Assembly (NCBI GenBank): GCA_019095985.1
Contig: CM032669.1
Location: 28,479,349 to 28,543,348 of the forward strand
Source of the DNA: Streblospio benedicti
Taxonomy: Eukaryota > Annelida > Polychaeta > Spionida > Spionidae
Direction: 5' to 3'
DNA length: 64,000 bases
This document shows positions 27,701-42,700 of the stretch, one piece after another (positions within the stretch are counted from its first letter, which is position 1; each line of letters starts with the position of its first letter). Made by a program: the position numbers and the translations under genes. The notes beneath the pieces are model-generated. The model did not search any database. It was given only the letters and a program-made list of their open reading frames with translations, and had not been told where the DNA came from.

Positions 27701-30700
27701 GTTTTGGAGAAGCCCTGCCAATAGCAGCAGCAGGGTGACTCTGTTGCGTATCAAATTGGATACGTCTTTCTTTCGCAGACTGTAAAGACACAGGCTGGCT
27801 TTTGGACTTCTTCAGAATTGATGGAGAACTTTGTCCATCTTCGTTGTCAATTTCATCCAGCCCCATACTTCGAAAGAAATCCTTCAACCAAACAAAAGCG
27901 TTTTATGAATGAGAAAATCTTAAAATCATTTTCTAAATTAATGTTTTTGTCAATGGAAGTTTATCTTATTAGTAGGACTGTAACGAATGCTTAATCTCTG
28001 GTCCACGAGTTGAATTTCCCATTTAATCAAATTCAATTTTAGGTACATGACTACACAATAAATGTTTGTAAATTTTCAAATTTGTAAAAATATAGAGTTT
28101 ACAATTGTGCAATCCTTTATCGCAACATGTATAGTAGATGAAGTAAGATTCAACAAGAAACACTGAAAACCACTGGTCTTACGTTGACTTCAGCCTCCTC
28201 CTTCAGGTGCGCCCTCTGTCTGATCGACCTGCGAGCCTTGGTCCTGTTTTTGGGAGGCGGAGCACGACGAAACTGAAATTATGCATATCACTGATTTCAA
28301 CTTATTTCATTTAAATGCATATTATGAAATACTTATAAACAAATGGATTATACAACATCTGAAATGCGATAAATGCCTTCTCTAAAAAGAAAGAAAGAAA
28401 AAGAGAGATATTATTTTTCATGTACAAAATTAAAAAAAGATTTTGTTTTGAAATATTTTCGTGTATGCCTAATCCTCTTTTTATGTTTGTATAATGCACG
28501 AATGAAGTGAATTACGGTAACCGTTTTCAACCTGTCATATTTGCGAACTCACCGATTTGAGGACTTCAGAGTTTCTGGCGACGGCTGCAAACTCATCATC
28601 CTCGCTGTCCATGGTATGGATGCCTTCGTCCTCTGTCAACCGTGTCGAGGACGCCTGCATCAGTTTACGCATATTTTGAAATGCACACAACGTCACATGA
28701 ATTAACTACATTGCAATATAAGCCTTCTCAAAAAATATAAAAATAAGACTCATTTTGAACACACAAACATTGATTGTTTTGTGTCAATTCAACCATACCC
28801 ACATCAAAGGTAATTTTACGTTAACTAATTACCTCTAAATAGATTAGTATGTAAAAAATAATGTAATGAATCTACTGAAAACAGATTATTTTTTCATTTG
28901 ATGAAAATTGTTGGGCTCGGTTACCTGTGAGATTGAGATGGACCTGTCTGACTCCTGGGACTTGGACAGGGACGAGGCCTTGTAGTCGAGGGAGCCCATG
29001 CTGTCTTCTTCTTCCTCCTCCTCTTCACGATCCGGCTCATACTGGTCATCTGCAGCGCCATCACCGCTGCCACAGGTCGGGTCCGTCTTGGGGCGCGGCT
29101 TTTTGCCCTGAATAACGATGCTCAAGTTTAAACAGAGTGGAAAATACCTCCCATCATTTCATCCATTCTGTTTTACCATCGTGTCAGACTCTGTCATCAG
29201 CTCACGCTTGGGATTGGGCTCTAAGGATTAGAATGCATTTTATGCAATGCCTAATTTTGAATGAGTAACCACCAGTCCATGTGATTACTCAACAGAATTT
29301 GTAGGATTTTTTTGTTTGTTTTGTTTTTCAATTTATTATTTGAAAAAAAAATCACTTGTTTTGCGAAGTAGCTTTTATGGCTAATATATCGAAGTTAGGC
29401 CAAAACATGTTAACAGTGCAGCTACCAATTACTTTACTGTAACACTATATAATGTCTTGTATGTTTTATAGCTGACACTAATAACAGTATTTAGCAGCTG
29501 GTTTCTTTTCATAGAAGAATAAAACCATCTGTACTATAACATTTTATCCTGGGGGTCTACAAGTTGCTGCGGAAAAATGTTTTCCAGTTGACACCTTTTT
29601 GGATCAATTATTTATTCGAAAAAAGCTGGAAAGCTTATGTAAGCGCTAAAGCTTACATGTATGTAAAAATAAATAATTATCCAGTGAAGTAAGGTTTTTA
29701 AATTGTGTTTCCGGTATTTGATCCAAGATAGATGAATCTCTATCAAATTATTTCTTTGAAGATTAAGTTACAAACCGCATGGATGTGCAAATCATCCAAT
29801 CCCAATGCTGCTATCCTATCGTGCAAACACAGCATGTTAAGGAATGAACTCAAAGCTAAACTACATGTACGTGCTGACTCTGCATGTCTAAATGCCTGTG
29901 ACAGTAACTTGAGGGTCAATTTACTGTTGTGTATTATATGTATTTTAATGCGTGTTTAATGAACATAATAACTGCCTTTGGGGGTTTGTTGATATTAAGC
30001 TTAATGAAACTCGCAGACAAACGATGCAATTGATGAAATTGAATTTTATAGCATCTATTGCTACATTCATTAGTCTAAAAGCTGTATGTACTGCTGGTGT
30101 CTATTAACGTCAAATGCAATTTGTCTACTTTTTAAGAGAATGGGTTACACCAGGAAAACATGACGATACAAAAATATTTGTCACAGCTATTGCTGCTGCA
30201 ATGATATACACGTATCAAGGAGAATCTGATATTCACTCGTTCATATATTTTAATTTATCTCTAATATGCAAAAGCGTTGTTGATCTAGGCATTCAAATCT
30301 GATGCTGAAACTATTCCATAAGAAACGGTATATAAACAGCGGAAGCTGTCTTACATGCACACCATTGGTAGAAGTGAAGAGTGTCCAGACAGTGACAGAC
30401 AGTTGTCTTTGAATGGGAGGTTCCACTGCACTATGAAATAAACAATCCAGGCAAATGACGACTATGACTTACGAATCCGATGATGACTCCGGTGCTCTCA
30501 AACTCCTCAAAGGCCTTGCTCTGAGGCTTCTTGCGGCGAGGCTTGCTGCCATCCCCACGCAAACGCACCTCCTTGCCTCCCGCCCCCAACTTGCTCTTCT
30601 CAAACGCACGGATCCGCTGGGCCACGGTCAGCCCTCCGCCCTCGCCCTCACATCTAGAAAAAATAAAACACATTTTCTTTGTTGATATATGGTATATTGT

Positions 30701-33700
30701 GACATATATGCCAAGCGAAGTTAGTTACGGTGATAATATTGAGGATTCTAGGCCAAGTGTGCCCCATGTTTGAATACAGGCTCATCGGCCTATATATTGA
30801 GGTATATCATACACTTCCTCTACAAGACCCTGCAAAAAGCAACTTTTTTTTACTATACTATATATTTATTTATTATTGGTGTTTCTTTAATTGAAGCAAG
30901 GAAAGAACATTTCTAATGTCCTTGTACCCAATATGGAGTCCAGAATTGTGCATTTGATTGTATGGTCTGTTTATTTACATCCAACCACCATTCAAATTTT
31001 GCCCAGATGCATAGCATTATGTTTATGTTGATTTTCTGTTCGTTATAAAACAGGACGGAAAAAGCTCTGTCTGGTAACGAGTAATGCACAAGGCTTCTTT
31101 ACAACTCAACTGGGATCTTATGAATTCTCTCAACAAAACCATTATTTAGAAACCTCTAAATCTTGAAATTGATATTTGATTTTTCAATTATACGATATCA
31201 GCTGACGATATGTTTAAACAGGACTTGTTTAATTAAATATATGTTTCTTTTACAGATTTTTGATTCTAAACAAAATGAAATATATATATAGCACAAGTGA
31301 ATGGTGACTTTGAAGTCCAACGTATATTAAGCAATTCATCAGTGACCTCGTCCTTACATGAACCTGACAATGATAAAAATTGGTTTATAATTCATAACCA
31401 AAACTATTATAACAATATCTATGTTAGTCTATCGAAAGCTTCAATGATATAATTTGTTTATGACCATAATTTGTTTCTCTACTTGGTCATATGATACATG
31501 TATTTTCAAATATTTTTGAAATTTATCTCTAGTTGAATATTGATAGCATTTGTATGGTGTTTATACATTGTTTATCTTTACAGTGACTTTTCATCGTGAA
31601 CGAAATTCAGATGCATTAACTAAAAATGAATTCAATATGTCAAAAAGCATTCAATGCCTTCTATCATTGAAGGTAATTATCTGGCGCGTGGTATCTGCTA
31701 ACATTAGCCTTGGCTCCATAAACAAACACTAGATATCCGCATGATCCAGACACAATGCTACATTAATTCCATATGTAATTGTGCTTTGGCTTCTAAACAA
31801 CAATATCCAATTGTTCTCATTTGCAACCAAGAGTGATCATTCTCTTTGTCAAAGTCCCAATATTTGCATTATTTTATGTCGAAGACTAAAAGAGTTCTGT
31901 TTATCCACCAGTGAGTATTTTTAGCATTTTATTGGGGCGCGACCATCTGAGCCCCCCATATGGATGATTGTAGACGCTTTTCATACACATTTTAGACTGT
32001 TACATGAAACTGATGAGTCGCGATTGTTTTTTTATTAATAGGTTGCATATTGAATTTATCCCACGGCTATCCACATGCTTGTTGCAAATTTAGATGTATA
32101 GTAATTTTTCAATTTGAAAATTTGGAATGGAAATCCATAAAAAGAATGTCATTGCTAAGTGTGAGGTGTACAAAAATAGGTGGGAAAATTGATAATTTAT
32201 GTGCAAGAACTGTATGCCATCCATTGATTTAGCAACAGATGGAAGATAGGAAAGAACTGATTGGACGACGTCATGATTCTGCTATTAGATTTGTCAATGT
32301 ACTGAAGCGATTTGTAACATGTGTGTTTTGCTCGCCTTCTAGAGGGACAGTCGTGTGTGAACTGCTGCCTGATTGAAATGTCAAATGTCAATGTACATTC
32401 TGTTATTTTATTGACATCATGCATCACATATCCTCAGGGAAAAATCCCTTACATGCCCACGTTAAAGCCCATGGGCTGTTTAGGTTTAATATCTGTCAAG
32501 TTATGGGGTGGGCTTTTATGTGAGAAGGTATTTACACTTTACATTGACAACTTTATAGCGCAAACATTTGATTCCAATATTTTAGCGGGGCTGGTCCTTT
32601 CATTGATGTTTAGGGTATCAAATATGAATATGATTGGACAGTGTTGTGCAACGTTTCGTGTAAGAGATTAAACTTCTAAAATCTATGTACCGAAAAACAA
32701 GCACATCATCTAGGTTGCATGTTTAGTGGTTACCGAAAAGTTATCTCTGTGATTTTATGTGTTAGTAACACATTGCGTAGTCAATGTAGCCTGAAGCACA
32801 CGACATCATCCGTTCACGGTAATCTCTTTAACAATGTACATGCATGTAGCTGGACTAGTGGCAATATCTACACCTGCATGGGTTTAAGTGTCTATTTCTT
32901 CAGGAAATCTTTTGCTGAGTTAAACTTACTTCCCAAGCAAAATCCATGACTGTTTTTTATCGCTTGGCCGTATGAAGACACAGATTGGATGTTGCTGAAG
33001 CTAAATTTTCCTGAACTTTTGTTTGTCTTGAGTTATGTTCCAATAAAATGTGTCCTTTATATGAGGGGCTATTTATTAAGTTGTGAATTGAAATAATAAG
33101 CCTGAAATAGATGAGGATGATGATAGAACATTAGAGATGTCTACAGTTCGGCCTCCAACTAAGACAACCTCTATAAATGGCTACCTTTTTGATTAGACCA
33201 TAATGCGTTGTCCAAACTCTTCATAAAAGGCTGTTATAAACCTCCATACTAGGGTGTTAGAATGGTTCTAGTGTAACTTAGAGAGAACATGGATTATCAT
33301 TTCTCATGTTGCACATGCACTGGCTTTAAAAGTACTAAGCACATTGTTGATGAGGCATATAAGATAATCCTCACAGGCTCAAATGGGCTCGTAAATATGG
33401 AAAAATGGAAAGGTGCACTACCATCTCAAGGCTTGGAGGAAAAGCTCAATGTTATTTTCTAAAATAAAAAAAGCTGGGGAAATGTTAGTTCTGCTTGATG
33501 ATTTAAGATATACATGTAGCTGAATAGTTTCGTCATGAACCAGTGATATAAACTTTGAAGTGCATTCTTAACAAAATTATTAAGATGTTGCAGATTGAAT
33601 TTCAGTAGTTACAAACATGAAAACTAATAATACCCATATGTAAGTACAAACAGAGATAGATAATCTATCTATGGTACAAAGTAATGTTTTTGCATGCATT

Positions 33701-36700
33701 GTTATTTTCTTTTCATGACATTTTCTCATTCAACTAATATGTAGAATTTACACACATAGAGTGAATTTACATGCCAGGAGCAGCAATACACAAGCTACTC
33801 ATAAAACTTCTTCAAATTGCTAATGTTAATGAATTGAAATATTACGTCAAACATATTATCTTACTTGCGTAAAATGAGAGCTAATACTATATTGGGGTAC
33901 AACTGCTTTCAAACTGCCCTAAGCTGCCTCCATCATTCATGGCCTCATTATATGCTTACCCTATGGTAATATGTATGAAAAATAGATGCCCATTTTCATC
34001 ATCGCATGCTTATAATGATTTCTCCTCGTAACAATTGATGCTTTTTATATGACTGCCAAAATGAATGCTGTTGACAAGTTCAAACATGAGCATGGAAGGG
34101 ACAATTTTTCTATAAAATTAACTAAATTATTTTTGAACAATCTTCTTTTTTTTTCTTTCTTTTTTTTTACTGAATTTTACTATGTAAAATTTGAAGATTT
34201 TAACTATGAAAAAACTCTGGAAATATGTCTACCAACAATGCACGCGTAACTTCATCCAACGTATTTTTCAATAAAAATTCTCTTATTCATTTATTTCTTT
34301 TACTATTCCATGAAATTTCGTCATTTGCACTCAAAATGTGTCCATGTATATTATATACCTGGTATGTATATAACATATTCACAAAAAATCAATTGTTGAC
34401 TCCAATTATATCCTCATTTATTTCTGCATTTATAAGAAGCTCCATATTTAAATCATGTTGCACAGCTCGTTCTTTTGAGATCATGATACCTTAATGTCTC
34501 CTACTGGTAGTTAATCATAATACAATTATTATTTTCATGTTTCATATCGTCAACCTGTCTAAATTTAGTTTCAATACTATCATTAAGCTTTATCTGAGTT
34601 ACAGGGATTTCACCTAATAATATCAGAAATCCATGGATAATCTGATATGTGCATGTTATTGGACACGACCAACTTGCTCAAAACGCATACATTTGTGCTG
34701 CCAGTTCAGACTCATATTCCCTAGAAGATATATAATTAATAGAGTACCTGGTAATGAATACACCGAGGTTGTATGTTGAATTATTGATATATATTGGGAC
34801 TTATATTTGAAGTATTACTGAGAATACTTGTCCATACAAGTATTTCCATATTTTTACCAGTCCAGACATCACAGAAAAGCATCTCAGACTATAGACTAAT
34901 GTTACGTATCAGCCATCTTGAAATGAAAAAGAGTCTCTTTACCACAAGACCACAACATTGTAAAGAAACCTGGCAAAACATGCGCATTTCTATATACTAA
35001 GCACTGCTAATAGGAGTTCATTGGACGTGTACCTATCCGTAGCCGTTTTTTTTGGACTTTACCTTCTATAGAACTGCTCAAGTCTCGCTCTTAAGAATGC
35101 TTCTTGAGCGTCCTGATGGCTGGTTGTTGTCGTGTCTACAGTACCGACGTGCACAGCAGTCGGGGTACAGAACAGAACATCCATCATTAATTCCAAGTGT
35201 ATCCATGTAACTTACATCTCAAGGCACCAATTTGATGCTAACATCAATCACACGAATCCCAGTCACATTATGGGTAAACTTGCTTAGTCCAAAATTCCAA
35301 AGCACTTCAGAATTGAAAGCACCTTTTTAATGCGTCGTTGTCCGTGCTTTTTAAAGTGTTGTAGTCCGTAGTGTGGAAAGCTTGTAGTGGCTTTGCCCTA
35401 CTATGAAGCATTTAATATGCATGCACATAGAGGACGCTTTCCCTTTTCACACCATTTTGTAGATGTTTATTTAGACATTTATCAATGTCGGTTTTAATGG
35501 GTAGCTTGCAGACTCCACTAATACAAGCAATGATGGTCTGATCCTATAAATCAGTATGTGTATAACGACACTTGCAATCCCATATATGGTGCTGCATCAA
35601 TATCCATTGTAGGCTTTAACGCTTACTCCAGCATCCTCTAGTCTGATATCATTTATAAACCAGTTAATAATTTACTGTGGTCTTAATTATGATATGGCAT
35701 TCTTCCATTAATAGTGCATTGTGGTGATATCATGTCTGGTTCGCTATACACACGTGTATCTCACTTAATGGAGATGATTAAGTTTCGCCAATTTGAGAAT
35801 TCTTTGTAGTAGCATTTTCTAAGTACACTGTTACGTGTACATTGTTTTTGCTGTTTTTCACAATAAGCAAATCTGCTTTGTTTTGATATCACACAAGTTG
35901 AATGCTACATGTCAAAGTTGCAATTGGTAGCTAGCTACATTTTCCACCTATTTCACTATGAAGCCACAAGAAATATTCTTATCTTATTTTATTTAGAAGA
36001 AAGCTTATATCAGATTTTAGCTATTGCTTTATCCATTTGTACATATCTACTTCAAATGGCATATGCGTAAACCAGTCCACACACAAATGAAATCGGACAA
36101 GTCCAACATGTAATCCACACTCTTAGCTGCAAATGGTCTCTTTTACGATGACCTAAATCGTACAATTATCGGCACCAAGAAGTATTCATTAAGCAGCTAT
36201 CATGACACATGCTGTGGCTGTGGCCAGCATATTGTGTAATTACAATCCAAGGTGACCACCAGGACTGGTCAACTAGCACCAAATATGGAGTTGTTGGTGG
36301 CTGCTGTCACTGCAGCCTGCTAGGTCGTTAATTGATGAGTGATTTACCTCACACTAGTCAAATAGCAGCTTCTTGTCACCAAATGATGTTGAAGTATAGA
36401 AATAGTTGTGAAAAAGTTGTCAAATAATAAGTCTTAAGTCTTATATTTTTATAAGTCTTCATTTGGCTATTTATTCATCTGTATTTTCATTGTACAAACA
36501 GCTAATAATAAAAGAAACATTTTTATAGACGTACGTATATGCACATTGTACATCTATAAACCTGACGACTTTGTGAGATGATGCACAAAGTTATTCGATT
36601 TCAAACGTTGACATTTCTACAAAAGCTCAGTGGGTAGACTGCCTCATGCTGCAGAATCATACGACACCATTAAAATGCTACCATGCTTTATAATGTATGA

Positions 36701-39700
36701 AGATTTATGGATTTTTTACTTTTGGCAAAGCAGATTCATGTGTTAAAGTCTATTCTACAGTCTGATATTATGATAATGATGCTGTTTACTGAATATGTCA
36801 TGTCAATTTCATATTCCATCTTGAGGAGTCTATTATACAGCAGACCATAAAAAGTATTATGCTGTTTTTCAAACTTTATGCAAGCCGTTCCTGGAGTAAA
36901 AACATTCTGTTTTCCTATAATTATTTGATGAAGACACCGTAAAATAAACTACATCATTAAATATCACCATTTTACAAATTTAGTTTAACTTGATACATAG
37001 GGTATAATGAAAATCACTAATTTTGATCCGTATAATTTCATAATAAACTATGTCTAAACTTAAGACGGGTTTTTTCATACATGTAATAAATTTTTAGATA
37101 TATGATAAATGAAATCATGGGATTATCATGTTTGCAAAGTTTATTATTTGAGCCACAGCAGGTCCTCTGATATATAATAAAAGTCATAACCCACACACTT
37201 CTTTTTTCGTAAAATATATAATATGAGTTTAACATTTGACAATGTATGTCCTATTAAGAAACCTTTTAAACCCATTTGCTCAGCAACTATACAACTATGA
37301 TAAGATCTTTTGCGAGCTGGACAAGACATTCTAAGTGCCAAATATACATGTTGCCAATTTTCTAAATGAGCAGTGCTCTAAAATATTGCTTATAAATCCC
37401 TGGTGATTTGATGATATTCGTCCTATCACCAATCATGTCATACGACACTATTTTTGGAAACAAATACTTCGTGTATAGAAGTCTACTCTAATTAGTTAAG
37501 TGTCTTCTTGAATTGTGATATATTAATGAGATTTTGGATGACTTAGGTACTTGATTAGTTTATTCTTGCTGAGTTAATACAAAATACCTGGCAGCAGTCC
37601 CATGCGCATATATTTGTATTGTCCTGTGTATATTTTTTAAAAGCTATCTTTGTTTTATCACCTTTGGTTTATTTATTTTTTCTAGTCTATTTTGAAGGAA
37701 TAACTTATTTTGTTAGTATATTATTTGTTCCGTCCTTTGAAATCAAAAGTAAAACAAGGATTATTATAAAAGTCATCGCTGAAATGTATAGTATACATGT
37801 TTTGTACCAAATATCAAAGCACCCAATGATCTTATATGTACGTGAGAATAATATGTGTTTGCTGCCACAGTAAAAATGTGTTGCAAATTTATCTGACAAA
37901 TATGTCGATCTTCGTATGTGTCTATGTACCAGATGTGTCCTTGTATTAAAATATAATAATAATTTTATTAACCGGTGATAAATTGCCATATATGTTCATT
38001 AAATATTTAGTTCTTGGAACTTGTAAATCAAAGCTCATTAATCACAATTAACAAAAGGTCATTAGCCGAAAAAGACAATAGCTATGTCAATGTGCCAAAT
38101 GATATTTGTATGCGAATAATAGAACAACAAAACAAAAATGTAAAAATATGTGGTAAACTGATGATATTTAATAATGGCGTACGGTAAGGTTATGGACGGC
38201 GGGGTCAAAAACATTGAGTTATTAGTGGTGATATTCTGTAAATAATTGATAATGTACAATTAGATGTGTGGTGCAGAGTGAGGTTCTGGTTCATAAAGAT
38301 AATGATGTTGACTATATGAAACCTCATGATAATGCCAGTGATTGTGGGCTGTAAATGGTCATGGTGTTGTTACTGATGGCTGGGCGGCTGCAGGGGGAAG
38401 TTGGTGGGAGAAAACCAAAAGGAAATAGTCATAACGGGTCAACCAAAGGCTACATTACTGATCCCATAAAGAAGACCCCTTTTTTCGCCCGATTCTTTGG
38501 AAATCCAAATGAATTGGAGAAAGTAATAGAAAGTATGAAGAAGTATAAGAAAGTAACAGAAAGTAACAGAAAGTAAAACATATTTTTAATGAAAAATTTG
38601 GTGGCTTCTCAGAACATAATCATGTATATATATATATATATATGCGAATTTTGGTGAAAGAAAAGAAAGTACATGTAATAGAAAGTATGAGAAAGAATGG
38701 GAAAGTTAGAGAAAGTAAGAAAAAGAAAGAGAAAGAGAAAAATGGAGAAAGTAAAGAGGGGTCTACTTTACGCGATCAGAAGTGTAGGTAGTCACACCCC
38801 TTCATTCTGTTCTGTGTTACGAGTTAAAGCAATAGATAGTCGAACATAATGAGCAGGTGATCTGAGGAAACCCCAGTTATGATGTCTTTACGGCAATATA
38901 ATATGTAATACAAGCTCTATGATTGGCTGCAGACACCAGTAATTTTATGTATTTTCCCCGTAGCATTTGTAGATGGTAGTAAACTAGGGTGTCATAATTT
39001 TGTTATTACCTTAAAATTGCGAATGCCTATGTGAATATATCTTCAGAATCCTACAATAGATTTAGAGACCTTGGGTTTTCTTCTTATAATGCAAGATTTT
39101 ACTATGTCTGTAATCACTGTATTTGTCACCCGAAAATAATCACATGCTTTCAATGCAAATGTTATATAGCAGTACCAGTATATGTTAGATATCAAAATAG
39201 TTATATTTGTATTGTGCTTTTTGAATACACAATGCAAATTAAATTCACCGAAATGTAACTTGTACTAAATACTCTTGCACAATCCTTACAAAACTAGTGA
39301 TATAGTGTAAGTATAGAGCTATTGTATTTAGTGTACCAAGTATAGAGTGGCAATCGTGTTTATTACTAAGCCATTGAGTCCATAGCGATATTCTATCAAT
39401 GAGAAATGATATGGATATCAAATCAACAACCTGGTGGTTGGTGGTTAGATAATAAGTGTAGATTTTCAGAAGTGTTATGGACACTCACGATATGGCGAGT
39501 ATTCCCATTATGCATAATGGGATCCATCCCTGGCAGGATCTTTAGATATAATATACTGGAAGATCCAGTGTGTTTATTTCACAGAATTATACCACAAGTC
39601 AATCTTCGTGAATACAATCATCTAGTAGAGGGCTTGAAATTAAATTTATGTGCACTAAGTTGTATATGTAGCAATGACAGCATATAAAATCAAGGTTCAT

Positions 39701-42700
39701 GGTTTCTATCTGTAGGCAATACAATAATTAGTAGAGCAATGGCATCTTACCTATCTCAGTCCGTTTTGGATTATATCACCCTACTAGATTGAACATCTAC
39801 ATGTATATTTAATTTGGATGCTTTAAGTGGCATCCTTCACATCCTTATACCTAGCTTTGATTTACCAAGTAAATTGCTTTAGAAATTGAAATGATACGTG
39901 TAACTTTGTATCAGTAAATTTTTTTTTTTTTTCGGTGTAACTTGTGTAGTGAGGCCGAGCATATCAGTTTATGACACAAGCAAGCTCATTTTGTACAACT
40001 CAAATGATAACAGAGTAAATACAGCAGCAAATCTTTGACTTTTGATATTTACAGTTGAAATTGGTTTTGATCAAAGCCACCAGCATCACGGCATGAGGAA
40101 ACGATGCAATGTCAAAAGCAAAAAGCTACTGTATATAAATTTCCCTGCTATGGTTCCAATCAGGTTTGGACAAGTGATCATAATTGCCGTAGTTTAACTT
40201 TAGCTTAAAAACAGCATCTACAAAGAGACCAACCTTACTAATCTCTCACATTATGCATACCCTCAAGGCCCTGGGCTTGGTGGTTGATTCGGGCCACTAC
40301 ATTATTTCTATCTATGGACCAATTTCTGTATGCTTTTCCATTTGGATATGAACATTTTTGTTATCTGAGGCGACAATCCTGATAGGGTTAAGAATTAAAA
40401 CATTCAGTCCTGCCACAAAACTCCATCGAAACCATCTCTCTAATGGGACCTTATAAGGCTTGTCCGTGTAGATTAAACTGTATACAAGAAAAGCGGGACT
40501 TACCCCGGATCCCCGGCAGCGGCCCGGGGCCTGGCATCTCCCAGCCGCGGCTCAGTCTCTACGGTGACGACCTGTGACAGCTGGGGGTCGCGGCGGAGGC
40601 TGGCGGGCGGCGGGGCATGACCTCGGCCCGGCCGGGAGAAGCCGTATTGCTCGGCCTCGTCACCCAGCTCATCTTCTGTGTCCGAGCCCCCATCCTGGAA
40701 AAACAGGGCCTGGATGATTGTTTGAATGGAAAAGGCGTATATCGCATTTTAGCTGCTGCCTAACCTATTCGTATATATATACCTATTACAATAGAATATG
40801 TTTAAACTGAATAATCAATCTGAATCAAACTGTTACCAAAGACCAGAACTCCCAAGTAACTCACTTAAAACAGAGTTTAAACAGTAAGAAAATAATATAT
40901 ACAATAATCTCAAGTAATTTACGTTCAAGGAAAATGAATCGGTAATTAATTTATAATGTATAGTAATATGACGAACAAAGATCATTTGCTAAATTTATCC
41001 ATATTTTTAGTGATCAGAGCTCGAAATAAACTGATCGTACTGCATTGTATTTGGCACGTTATGTCACCCAGAAATTATGTGTCTGGCCTATAAGTGGATC
41101 GGTTCGTCATTTGAGTGTTATGTGGAGCTGGTAAATCACAGCTACAATACACACATAACGACGACGTCAATAATTAATTGTCATGTAATTAATCATTATC
41201 CAATTGACCGTAGCATCGACTAATAGAATATGGACATTTGCAGTTCATCTGTGTAAAATATCATAATTGCTTTATGGAACTACTACATTTGGTATCTGAT
41301 ATGATTTTTATAGAAAACCCTGTAGTTTTTTTAATACTGGTGGCACAAAACTTTGTATATTTGTCCATTCAATACTGAATTGATATACATGTCGTTCCAA
41401 TTTACTGTAGTTATTGTGTCATTGAAATTGTTCTATGATTTCTGTCATAAATCTTTTGGAATGACAGATACTTTGTTTTAGAGCTACATTGTATTCAGTC
41501 AGAAATCTAAACTACAGTAGAAACTCGTTATCTTGAATATCAAGAGATATAGATGTATGTTCATTTTGTAGTTGAAGTGAAATTAAACTAGTCTAAGATT
41601 CTTGAGCTAACAAAATCTTTGAGAAGTAATATCATTATATCAAAGCTCTACTATATTCTCTTTTAGAGCTTTCAGAGAACTGAGAACTACATGATATAAT
41701 ATTGAAAGCTAAAGATGAATTATGAACTCACCTTTCGCGCGGTCTTGTTCTGGCAACAGCAGCCACTGAACATGTATAACATGGGCATGACTTTACTATC
41801 ATCACATAGAACACATTGACACTAATCTAACTTTACTACATAACACTGATAGAACAATGATGATTATACCTTGCTGCCCTTCTTATTCTGGCAGCAGCAC
41901 CTGCTGAACGTGAACAACATGCAAAGCAGTAGGAACGCCGCAACAGTACCACACACACCGATCACTATATCCCGAACCCTCACTCCTTTTTGCGTAGTAT
42001 CCAATATGATCACTGCGGTTATATTCTCATCGGTCACTGTCGTCACTGCCACAACAACCCCATTGAAATTAAAGTCATCGTAATCACTGCTGTTGGCTGG
42101 TGTATCCGCAGCAGTGATGACACTGACAGTGTCAGGATGCAAAATATCATCATTGTATGGTTCAGTAGTTATCACCAATAGGTTTTCATCGTCATCATCC
42201 TTGTCACTGGTTTTTGTGTTTTCGTCTGACCTATTACCAACAATGCTGAAAACTGGTATAGCTGTATCACTGCTGTTTGTTTCAGCTGACTCTGCAGCTA
42301 ATAGTAAATCCTGAAATTCATTTGAAAGAGTGAGGGTGTCATTTTCCTGAGCATCGTCATGATAGTTGTGTTGTGATAGTGTGGTACTGCCAGCTCCCAC
42401 TCTAGCATGTGGTTCCTGTGTCACGCCAATTCGTGTGTTAGTCACAACAGTGGTAGTAGACGCCTTCGACAATGACCATGTGGCTGTATCATCTGGCGAC
42501 TGTGATGTAATAGACCACGGCAACCCAGCAACAGCTGTCGTCGTCACTGAAGCCGTCTCCACGGCAACCCTACTGCCACTACCACCACCGCCATTAACAC
42601 GGTTGTCAGCGGCAACGGCTGATGCTACAGACTTAGTGTCCACTAGTGAGGTGGTGCTATGGTCAACTACCTCACCTGCTGCTGCGGCCGCCACTGATTT

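Noticed and set aside
38355-38576. Plus-strand open frame with KKTPFFARFFGNPNELEKVI
   Set aside because: Its end runs into the purine minisatellite and no homology or splice partner is recognised.
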